Assembly: GCA_030633365.1 (NCBI GenBank)
Contig: DAOVSY010000108.1
Span: forward strand, 1 to 8,711
DNA: 8,711 nucleotides
From: Spirochaetaceae bacterium
Lineage (GTDB): Bacteria > Spirochaetota > Spirochaetia > B11-G9
Reading direction: 5' to 3'
Made by a program: the position numbers and the translations under genes. Within the stretch, counting starts at the first letter, position 1. Each line of letters starts with the position of its first letter. This document shows, piece after piece, positions 1 to 5,658 of the stretch. Below the pieces are notes generated by a model. That model was not told the origin of the DNA. It worked only from the letters and a program-made list of their open reading frames with translations, and ran no database searches.

Positions 1-27
1 GTGGAAGTTCAAGTCTTCTCTACCGCA
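1..27 (+). tRNA. 3' end of tRNA-Leu (probably GAG), partial at window edge
   Basis: The first bases read as a tRNA 3' end: T-stem GGAAG, T-loop TTCAAGT, T-stem CTTCT (one G-U pair), then acceptor strand CTACCGC and discriminator A. CCA is not encoded. The matching copy at the right end extends further 5' and shows a variable arm and an anticodon loop with GAG, which identifies the family as tRNA-Leu(GAG). The 5' half would lie outside the window, so I cannot confirm that this copy is intact, but it is the likely functional one. Its 3' part would have been supplied by the integrated element. Confidence 0.7.
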
Positions 28-34
28 GATATGT

Positions 35-68
35 GCACTTAGCTTCTACCAGGCTAAGTGCTTTTTTT
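35..68 (+). terminator. Rho-independent terminator of the tRNA-Leu gene
   Basis: Perfect 9-bp inverted repeat GCACTTAGC / GCTAAGTGC (35-43 and 53-61) with a 9-nt loop, followed by seven T. It lies 7 nt after the tRNA discriminator base. The same hairpin is repeated at 8655-8688, so the duplicated att block includes the terminator as well as the tRNA end. Confidence 0.9.
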
Positions 69-92
69 ATGCTGTACAGAAACTGATCAGAT

Positions 93-413
93 TTAGATTA
101 TACTTTGATAATTTTGTCTACCATATAACACACGCATTATTACTACTTTCTTATCTTTGTCATTTACAATGTAGAAAGTTATATAGTTTTTTACAATTAA
201 TTTTCTGTATCCTTTATCTTTTAGAATAATATCCTCTACATAACTACATGAAAAAGGAAACTCTTTTAATCTTAGAATATTTTTTTCAATCTCATCCATT
301 AAGTTTAGTGCTGCAATTTCATTGCTGATTTCGCCGGCAATATATGAATAAATTTCATTTAAATCTTCTGATGCTTTAGTAGTTATTTTTAATTCATAAT
401 TATTCGTTGACAT
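93..413 (-). CDS. RelE/ParE-family toxin
   Basis: A 106-residue protein with the ParE/RelE layout: an N-terminal helical hairpin (TTKASEDLNEIYSYIAGEI, about residues 11-29), a helix with LKEFP (about 49-53), then the typical beta-sheet end containing YRKLIVKNYITFYIV and RVLYGRQNY. Family members either poison DNA gyrase (ParE) or cleave mRNA on the ribosome (RelE). The YGRQNY end is closer to ParE, but the target cannot be settled from sequence. The start codon overlaps the end of the upstream antitoxin gene by 14 nt, so the two are translationally coupled. There is no strong ribosome binding site of its own, consistent with coupling. The module is transcribed leftward into the border of the element. 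Confidence 0.88.
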   Translation of the reverse strand: MSTNNYELKITTKASEDLNEIYSYIAGEISNEIAALNLMDEIEKNILRLKEFPFSCSYVEDIILKDKGYRKLIVKNYITFYIVNDKDKKVVIMRVLYGRQNYQSII

Positions 414-666
414 ACTTTTTTCTTAACTCATTAAAAACAACTTCCGCATCCATTAACTCTATACCAGAATCAACTTCTTCTTCAGCTTCAGCTAATTTGT
501 GATACAAATCTAATTTTGCCATTGTCATTTCATATGTTTGTATGCTCATAACCACCATATCACCATATCCATTTTTTGTAATAAATATTGGTTCTTTTTT
601 TGTATGACATAACCTTGATATTTCAGTTGTATCTCTCAAATCTTTGATTGGAAGTATTTGTGGCAT
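400..666 (-). CDS. Phd/YefM-family antitoxin
   Basis: An 88-residue antitoxin beginning MPQILPIKDLRDTTEIS, the classic Phd/YefM opening, followed by EPIFITKNGYGDMVVMS, the beta-hairpin of the DNA-binding N-terminal dimer. The acidic C-terminal helix (AEAEEEVDSGIELMDAEVVFNEL) would wrap the toxin. I chose the ATG at 666, not one 21 nt upstream, because AAGGAG at 675-680 is spaced 8 nt from it and because the protein then starts with the family's usual MPQI. It is first in the operon and the ParE-like toxin gene follows with an overlap. It probably represses its own promoter (691-728). Confidence 0.9.
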   Translation of the reverse strand: MPQILPIKDLRDTTEISRLCHTKKEPIFITKNGYGDMVVMSIQTYEMTMAKLDLYHKLAEAEEEVDSGIELMDAEVVFNELRKKYVNE

Positions 667-690
667 AAAATTCACTCCTTTATACAATAC

Positions 691-728
691 TATGCCTTAA
701 TTATTGCATATTTATGTAATTAATACAA
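691..728 (-). promoter_or_regulatory. Candidate promoter and operator of the Phd/YefM-ParE operon
   Basis: On the minus strand TTGTAT (723-728) is separated by 17 nt from AATAAT (700-705), which places transcription about 25 nt before the antitoxin ribosome binding site and start. An inverted repeat TATGC-N10-GCATA (691-710) brackets the -10 box, a good position for autorepression by the antitoxin complex. This is read by eye and not supported by expression data. Confidence 0.45.
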
Positions 729-744
729 CTTTACAAAAATCAAT

Positions 745-923
745 GGTTCCGGTGAATTAATATACTCTTTCGGTGTTATCTGATTTAAAAGATGATCAAT
801 CATGGGAATAGAAAAGCAGAAAAATACACAATCCTGTCATTTTTTTTTCTTTCCCGAACGGTCAGGACGAATTATTTTATCAGGAAGCACTATATTTGCC
901 CCTACAGGAGAATAATATGAATA
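745..923 (-). pseudogene. Collapsed remnant of an AraC-regulator locus (three joined blocks)
   Basis: Three short stretches match the regulator locus at 3102-4371 in order and orientation, with the material between them missing. Block A (745-782) matches 3109-3148, the last codons of the AraC domain; on the minus strand it still reads TPKEYINS. Block B (783-820) matches 4063-4100, in the membrane domain, including the IDHLL region. Block C (819-923) matches 4267-4371, the divergent promoter and leader including the target gene's start codon. About 0.9 kb and 0.17 kb are absent at the two junctions. No reading frame survives. The remnant covers the whole stretch between the first toxin-antitoxin operon and the MCP gene. 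Confidence 0.82.
819..923 (+). repeat. Duplicated leader/promoter block, copy 1 (before the MCP gene)
   Basis: Direct repeat of 4267-4371, with high identity through ACGGTCAGGACGAATTATTT, the CACTATATTTGCCCCTACAG stretch and AGGAGAATA, ending at the start codon. Differences are a few substitutions plus small indels in the T-rich part. Both copies put AGGAG 6 nt before an ATG and offer TATATT as a -10 box. The repeated CGGTCAGGACG core is a candidate operator for the AraC-type regulator. Confidence 0.85.
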
Positions 924-1156
924 AAAATTATAAGAGATTATTGTGGAAGAGCTTTTTTATAATGATTACAATATTAATTTTTCCTGTTGGTTTACTAGCT
1001 CCATTCACAATATTATCTGGTTTTATGACAGTCAAAAACTTAATTACATTATTAACCCGCCCTTTAACCTATCTTTATATGCTTTCATTTATAATATTAA
1101 CTTATGCAATTAATAAAAAAAGAATACGAACCTTAGGAAAGACTATAAAGTATTAA
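917..1156 (+). pseudogene. Methyl-accepting chemotaxis protein, N-terminal membrane fragment
   Basis: The frame starts at ATG 917 with AGGAG (906-910) 6 nt upstream, the same start context as the DUF1566 lipoprotein gene. It encodes a basic N-terminus and two hydrophobic segments (about residues 9-31 and 48-66), then runs off into a short out-of-frame tail and stops at 1156. The protein continues in the +1-numbered frame (1117 onward: KKNTNLRKDYKVLSIQL). The switch falls in a run of seven A at 1115-1121, so one lost A is the simplest explanation. It is the first part of a multi-pass sensor that would report environmental signals to CheA. With this lesion and the deletion further on, it is almost certainly inactive. 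Confidence 0.7.
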
Positions 1157-1755
1157 GTATTCAATTAGTCTCCAATTTTTTTATATTGGTAATAATCAGT
1201 ATTATAGGATGTGTATTACTTGCTGAATTTGTAGTAGGTGTAAATTTCCCTTATCCCTCGCTCTATGTAATACTTCTTATGATTTCTTTTATTAGCATGG
1301 TGAATTTTCCTCTCATTCTTAATCTAATTCAGGAACTTGATAGTTTAACAATTAGAAACACAAAAACTGAAGAAATGATTTTCTCACTCAAAGCTAAATT
1401 ATTCATGTTAGTATCTTCTGTTTTTAGTGGAACTATCCTGATGTTTATCACCCTAATTACAATTTCCCATGTTGCCATATCCATGGGCAGAATCCTTCCT
1501 TTTGGTCATCTTACTACTTTTATTATTGCTGGAATTATTGGTTTGGTAATTGTCTTTTACTTACTTCATAAATTATTAAAATATATAATATCTCCCCTAA
1601 CAGCTATGGTTCAATTTTATAAAAAAGGCAGCGAAGGTGATTTTAGAGAATACCTGGAAGTCCAAAGCACAGATAAAATTGGTTGTGTAGCTCAAATGAC
1701 TAATATCCTCTATAATGGTTTAAACGAAGGTTTGCTGTTGTTGCAGAAGAGATAA
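1117..1755 (+). pseudogene. Methyl-accepting chemotaxis protein, further TM segments and HAMP domain
   Basis: This frame has no good start of its own (a TTG at 1186 lies inside a hydrophobic segment), and its open frame joins the upstream fragment at the A-run. It encodes about four more hydrophobic segments (around FFILVIISIIGCVLL, YVILLMISFISMVNFPLIL, KLFMLVSSVFSGTILMFITLITI and HLTTFIIAGIIGLVIVFYLL). A HAMP-like linker follows: SPLTAMVQFYKKGSEGDF, then TDKIGCVAQMTNILYNGLNEG. With the first fragment this gives a six-helix membrane input domain instead of the usual two-helix periplasmic sensor. Right after NEG the frame is lost: the sequence jumps to the far side of the MCP signalling domain in another frame (see 1731-2228), and this frame stops at 1755. 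Confidence 0.75.
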
Positions 1756-2228
1756 GAAACTTAGCTGAAACTTCTACCGAACAATCAAAGAATATTTCTA
1801 AAAACCTGAAAATAGTTTTTAGCGATATAAAACAAGTAAATACAGAAGCCTCTGATGTTCAGTCTGCATTTTTAGAAATCAAAAACCATGTTGGAGCTGT
1901 TGAAAATACAATTGATCAAATTCATAGTTTTATGGATAAGGTAAGTCAATTCAGCATTAGTTTAAAAGACAACCTTGCAAAGATTGATACTGTTTCTCAA
2001 TCTGTTACTTCCGGGTCAGAAGATATGCATAATGAAAATACCAAAATCCTGGCAGCAATGACAAATATGAAACAAATAAGTCATAAAGTGCAGGAAGCTA
2101 TATCCGAAATAACAATTGGTGCTAAAGAGATTACAAGCAGATCGGAATCAATGAAGGAACAAAATTTACTAACAGATAAAATAATAATTTCTTTGAAAGA
2201 GATTCTTAGCCGCTTTTCTTTAAGATAA
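1731..2228 (+). pseudogene. Methyl-accepting chemotaxis protein, signalling-tip and C-terminal fragment
   Basis: Open from 1731 in a third frame, it begins FAVVAEEIRNLAETS, the near-invariant hairpin tip of MCP cytoplasmic domains that contacts CheA/CheW. A long coiled coil with small-residue methylation-type patches follows (about TVSQSVTSGSEDMHNENTKIL and MKQISHKVQEAISEI), and the gene ends at a natural-looking stop at 2228. The whole descending half of the signalling domain before the tip, normally more than 100 residues, is missing. The deletion joint lies at about 1726-1731. A receptor with only one arm of the four-helix bundle cannot signal, so the gene is a pseudogene. No plausible translation start precedes the fragment. 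Confidence 0.82.
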
Positions 2229-2306
2229 ATTTCATTTATTTATAATTTCATTTTCCTTTTCAGAAGGAGTAAAGTAAATATTACATCACAAAGCTGTTGA
2301 GGAACT

Positions 2307-2594
2307 TTAGCCAACTCGCTTATTGAGATTTGATGTCACATACTTATGTATAAGGCTTGATACCAGTGTTTGATAAGGAAGACCTTCTTGTAATGCAATT
2401 GCCTTTATTCCTTCCATATCTCGCTTAGTAACTCGAATATTCATTCTCTGATCTTTTTTTGCTGTATTTTGTGCTACCTGCTGGTAAAAATATTTTTGTT
2501 CAGCTTCATTTTCTATAGGAACAAAATCTGTTGTTTCTGTATACTCCATAAGCTCTCGTTCATATTCATCTAAGGGTTTAAAGGGATCTTTCAT
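2307..2594 (-). CDS. CopG-type antitoxin of a BrnT-like toxin-antitoxin pair
   Basis: A 95-residue protein. The C-terminal part RMNIRVTKRDMEGIKAIALQEGLPYQTLVSSLIHKYVT (about residues 50-83) is a ribbon-helix-helix DNA-binding domain of the CopG antitoxin type. The N-terminal part is acidic (DEYERELMEYTETTDF) and probably binds the toxin. I chose the ATG at 2594 over a GTG at 2603: AAGGAG (2605-2610) is 10 nt from the ATG but only 1 nt from the GTG. The ATG overlaps the toxin stop as ATGA. The toxin-first, antitoxin-second order is the one known for BrnT/BrnA. It is expected to neutralise the toxin and to repress the operon. Confidence 0.87.
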   Translation of the reverse strand: MKDPFKPLDEYERELMEYTETTDFVPIENEAEQKYFYQQVAQNTAKKDQRMNIRVTKRDMEGIKAIALQEGLPYQTLVSSLIHKYVTSNLNKRVG

Positions 2595-2887
2595 ATTTTC
2601 CACTCTCCTTTCTGGTAAGCGTGGGTTTGTTTTCGACTAGGGTATATTGTTTTAAGAAAATACCCACCAGTCTCAGGGACTGCTGGAACAACATAAATAT
2701 ATTCATCAATTAGAACATAAAAAAGTACCTGGTGAGGATATTTCCCTTTATTTGGATGCGAAGCGACTAACCTAAAACGTCTCTCCTCAATAGCACTTTG
2801 TACCATTTCAAAGCAAATACCTCTTTCTTTTTTAAGCAGTTCATTCTTCTCAATGTTCCAATTAAAAACCATGACATAATGTAGCAT
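2591..2887 (-). CDS. BrnT-like (RelE-fold) toxin
   Basis: A 98-residue protein, or 93 if it starts at the internal ATG at 2872, which gives MVFNWNIEKNELLKKERGI. The opening F-W-N-x-E-K-N followed by a helix with ERGICFEMV is the BrnT-like pattern. The beta-strand core (HQVLFYVLIDEYIYVVPAV) and the basic end FLKTIYPSRKQTHAYQKGE suit a small RNase of this type. It is first in its operon and its stop overlaps the antitoxin start (ATGA). Start choice is uncertain: the upstream ATG has only a modest AGG about 8 nt away, whereas a TTGCTA-N17-TACATT promoter reading would place transcription close to the internal ATG. It differs clearly in sequence from the other three toxins in this window. Confidence 0.78.
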   Translation of the reverse strand: MLHYVMVFNWNIEKNELLKKERGICFEMVQSAIEERRFRLVASHPNKGKYPHQVLFYVLIDEYIYVVPAVPETGGYFLKTIYPSRKQTHAYQKGEWKI

Positions 2888-3101
2888 ATTGTGTGCCTAA
2901 TAGCAACATAGTAGACGTTTCAATTTATTGTGTTTTCCCGCAAACTGACCACAGTCCGTAGTTTCATCCCATCGGAGGCACTTCTCTGCGCTGCTCTGGG
3001 AGTAATTATAGTGATATAGTTTTTCTATAGGGATACTTAAATGTCATTATACATTTTGAAATCTTTAAAATCTACATTACATATATAAGGTTCAAAAACA
3101 T
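2888..3101. other. Intergenic stretch without a recognisable gene
   Basis: About 210 bp between the BrnT-like toxin start and the AraC-regulator stop. It must hold the toxin operon's promoter on the minus strand. The part at about 2938-3002 is conspicuously richer in G and C than its surroundings, but I find no reading frame, tRNA fold or terminator in it. It may be residue of a lost insertion. Confidence 0.4.
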
Positions 3102-3398
3102 TCAACCTGGTTCCAGCGAATTGATATACTCTTTAGGCGTCATATCTGTCATTTTTTTGAACATGGAATAGAAGACTGATGAAGAGTTGAATCCGCATTC
3201 AAAAGCAATAGCAATAATAGTATTCTCCGGAAATTTATTCTTTTGAATCATCATCTGAAATTCTTTTATCCTGAAGCAGTTTATAAAATAGTAAAAATTC
3301 TTTTTAGTTTTTATATTAATAACCTGGGAGATATTATGTTTTGTTGTATCCATAAGGCTGGAAATATCATCGATTGTAAGCTGCGGTTTTAGATATAT
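3102..3398 (-). pseudogene. AraC-family regulator, C-terminal DNA-binding domain (frameshifted off)
   Basis: This encodes the two helix-turn-helix units of an AraC/XylS domain. The first is LTIDDISSLMDTTKHNISQVINIKTKKNFYYFIN and the second IIAIAFECGFNSSSVFYSMFKKMTDMTPKEYIN, with the classic A-x-x-x-G-F-x-S-x-x-x-F-x-x-x-F-K spacing. The domain joins the membrane part at 3367-4268, but the frame is broken at about 3393-3398, where an ATATAT repeat appears to have lost one TA unit. Restoring two bases gives KNIYLKPQLTIDDI, the usual entry into the domain. A stand-alone product could start only at ATG 3353 and would lack most of the first HTH. Its last codons are duplicated at 745-782. Confidence 0.83.
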
Positions 3399-4268
3399 TT
3401 TTTGTCTTTAATAATTTCAAAAGATCAATATATATTTTTTCTATGGCACTTTCTTCCAGTGAGGATTTTTTATATTTTTCCAATTTAAATTCAGACTTTG
3501 TGTCTTCCGGAATCTGCTGGTCTTTGGAAAAATAAGAGAAAAAGAAGATAAATATAATTGGAGTCATAGACAGGATCTGTGCTGAATTTATAATAAATGG
3601 AATTCTGAATGAAAATTTAAAAACTTCAGATAACAGAAATAAAGAATAGATTCCAATCATGATAATTAACAGTACTTTCAACCAGGAGAGAGTATTTCTA
3701 ATATTCTTGTTGGAATAAAAATTTTGAACATCTTTAGAGTGATTCCACAATAGATAGAGAACATAAACACCATAGATAATTGCAGAGAAAAAAGATCCAG
3801 TAGATCGAAGGAGAGGAAGTATGCTCGAAGGTTCTACCGGATTCATCCTGGGGACAATTACCATCAGATGCTCTTTAAACTGATAACTCAAATTGATCCA
3901 GGTTACAAATGGAATAAAGTGAATAAGTATCCATTTCCATGAGATGGGATTCTTTTTGACCAGGGAACGGGCATATAGCCATAGTAGAGGGCCAATAAGA
4001 TAATAAATATTCCGTGTAATTAAAAGGAAAGGGAAAAAAGAACTAATTGTCTGAGGATTCGGTTTTAATAGATGATCGATCATGGGAATGGTAAAACAGA
4101 GGATAAGAGCCAGTGCAGAGGCTGCATTATTTTCTTTTATTTTGGATCTTGTCAAAATATTCAGAACTCCAAAAATGCTCCAGCCAATACCATTGCAAGA
4201 AACAAATCGTATATTCCATATATTTTAGGTATTAAAAAACTCCTGTCTTTAATACTAGAGAAAGGCAT
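3367..4268 (-). pseudogene. AraC-family regulator, N-terminal multi-pass membrane domain (frameshifted)
   Basis: From a TTG at 4155 the open frame gives 262 residues with about six hydrophobic helices (for example SALALILCFTIPMIDHLL, ITRNIYYLIGPLLWLYA, WILIHFIPFVTWINL, FSAIIYGVYVLYLLW, WLKVLLIIMIGIYSLFLL and AQILSMTPIIFIFFFSYF). A charged linker then leads to the AraC domain. The frame just upstream encodes another helix, IYDLFLAMVLAGAF, which would continue as GVLNILTRSK if the five-A run at 4171-4175 (T on the coding strand) had one more base. The native start therefore lies further upstream: ATG 4268, or near 4220-4225 after an AGGAG (complement at about 4232). Family members are membrane-bound transcription factors. 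With two frameshifts, read-through to the DNA-binding domain is not expected. The gene is divergent from the DUF1566 operon and was probably its regulator. Confidence 0.75.
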
Positions 4269-4371
4269 AAAAATACACAATACTGGGGTTTCTTCTCTTT
4301 CCCGAGCGGTCAGGACGAATTATTTTACAGGTAAGCACTATATTTGCCCCTACAGGAGAATACTATGAAAG
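4267..4371 (+). repeat. Duplicated leader/promoter block, copy 2 (before the DUF1566 operon)
   Basis: Direct repeat of 819-923 covering the divergent promoter region between the AraC-type regulator and the DUF1566 lipoprotein gene. TATATT at 4339-4344 is a fair -10 box, but the -35 position holds no good match, which suits an activator-dependent promoter. The best conserved part, CGGTCAGGACGAATTATTTTA (about 4306-4326), lies where an AraC-type activator would bind. Its core GTC-AG-GAC is a short palindrome. Confidence 0.8.
4339..4358 (+). promoter_or_regulatory. Candidate -10 box and ribosome binding site of the DUF1566 operon
   Basis: TATATT (4339-4344) is followed by AGGAG (4354-4358), 6 nt before ATG 4365. 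The same arrangement occurs before the MCP gene (AGGAG 906-910, ATG 917). No consensus -35 box is present 17 nt upstream, so positive control is plausible. Confidence 0.45.
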
Positions 4372-5645
4372 TAAAAAGATTCATAATAGTAACATTGATG
4401 GTGTCATTATTTTTAGGATGCAATTTATCTGGAGATGATCCTATTACTAATAACCTGTCTGTTCTCGATGTCCATGGAGCAGGGGCACAACGCAGTGATC
4501 CAAAAACCGGTGATCCCGCAGATTATCCGGAAGGTTTTGGCCCCCAGGGTGATGTAATACGTATATATAATTATGTTCGGTTAGTACGCGGCAATTCAAC
4601 AATAGCTGTTGACTATTCTGTTGTTGATACAGGGCAAGTATTAGTTTTTGATGATGCATCTATCATGATTCCTGCACCAGTTTCCGGTGAAGAATTTTAT
4701 GGACAGGATGCCCAGCATACCGGATTATCCCCTTCATATACTCCTGGAACAGGGACTGTTACCGATGATAATACCGGTCTCATGTGGCAAAATAGTATTG
4801 ATTCCAATGGAGATGGTATTATAAATGCAGATGATAAACTTACTCACACAGAAGCTCTTTCCTACGCAGATGGTCTTCCAGATGTAAATGGAATGGGCTG
4901 GCGTTTACCTACTGTAAAAGAGTTGTATTCATTAATTTTATTTAATGGTGAAGATATAAGCGGATATGAAGGTACCGATACCAGTGGGTTTACCCCTTTT
5001 ATAGATACTACCAAATTTGATATTGCATATGGTGATCTCAGCACAGGAGATCGGCTTATTGATGTTCAATTTGCAACCAGTACTATTTATGTAAGCACCA
5101 CTATGAATGGTGATGAAACTATGTTTGGAGTTAATTTTGTAGATGGGCGTATAAAAGGTTACGGGCTCTCTGTTGGTGGTACACTTAATACGTTTTATGT
5201 ACTATGTGTAAGAGACGATACCAGTTCTGGTTATGGGATAAACAGTTTCTCTTATAATAATGAAGATACTGCAAATGAAACCATCACCGACAGTGCAACA
5301 GGTCTAATGTGGGACAGTGTTGATAGCGGAGGTGGATTAAACTGGTCACAGGCACTGGCCTGGGTTCAAACAAAAAATGCAGAAGTTTATAAAGGTTACA
5401 ATGACTGGCGACTTCCCAATGCTAAAGAACTTCACAATATTGTAGATTATGAAAGATCTCCGGATACAACATCATCACCAGCCATTAATGCAATATTTAC
5501 TACTACTTCCATAATAGACGAAGATAATAATACCAATTATCCATTCTTCTGGACCAGTACAACTCATAAAAGTTACAGATCAGGATTTGAAGGAACAAGT
5601 GCTGTTTATATAGCATTTGGAGAAGCCCTTGGATTTATGGAATAA
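4365..5645 (+). CDS. DUF1566 (Lcl C-terminal-like) lipoprotein with a permuted tail segment
   Basis: A 426-residue protein. The N-terminus MKVKRF, a hydrophobic core and LFLG|C (Cys19) form a lipoprotein signal with a relaxed, spirochaete-like lipobox, so it is probably surface- or membrane-anchored. Two DUF1566 units follow, marked by TGLMW (137-141) with WRLPTVKELYSLI (179-191) and TGLMW with DWRLPNAKELHNIV (347-360). GVNFVDGRIKGY ends the first unit. Residues 34-77 (LDVHGAGAQRSDPK to RLVRGN) match the C-terminal tail of the neighbour at 5659-6843, while this protein stops at AFGEALGFME, exactly where the neighbour's tail begins. A perfect EF-hand/dockerin-type loop DSNGDGIINADD (146-157) interrupts the first unit and is absent from the paralogue. 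The start is ATG 4365 with AGGAG 6 nt upstream. Function is unknown; related domains act in adhesion. Confidence 0.85.
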   Translation: MKVKRFIIVTLMVSLFLGCNLSGDDPITNNLSVLDVHGAGAQRSDPKTGDPADYPEGFGPQGDVIRIYNYVRLVRGNSTIAVDYSVVDTGQVLVFDDASIMIPAPVSGEEFYGQDAQHTGLSPSYTPGTGTVTDDNTGLMWQNSIDSNGDGIINADDKLTHTEALSYADGLPDVNGMGWRLPTVKELYSLILFNGEDISGYEGTDTSGFTPFIDTTKFDIAYGDLSTGDRLIDVQFATSTIYVSTTMNGDETMFGVNFVDGRIKGYGLSVGGTLNTFYVLCVRDDTSSGYGINSFSYNNEDTANETITDSATGLMWDSVDSGGGLNWSQALAWVQTKNAEVYKGYNDWRLPNAKELHNIVDYERSPDTTSSPAINAIFTTTSIIDEDNNTNYPFFWTSTTHKSYRSGFEGTSAVYIAFGEALGFME

Positions 5646-5658
5646 GGAGATAACTACG

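Larger units (their letters stand above)
1..70 (+). repeat. Left flanking direct repeat (att block)
   Basis: Matches 8619-8690: tRNA T-arm and acceptor end plus terminator, near-identical apart from G25/A8643 and a short difference in the spacer before the hairpin. The left copy is cut by the window edge, so the full repeat length cannot be seen. The right copy shows that it can extend at least to the anticodon loop. Confidence 0.88.

Noticed and set aside
4072..4368. 98-codon plus-strand open frame
   Set aside because: It lies antisense to the AraC-type regulator and its promoter, has no ribosome binding site and shows no protein-like pattern.
4447..5044. Two minus-strand frames inside the DUF1566 lipoprotein gene
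   Set aside because: They are shadows of a well-supported coding frame, with no start signals and low-complexity content.
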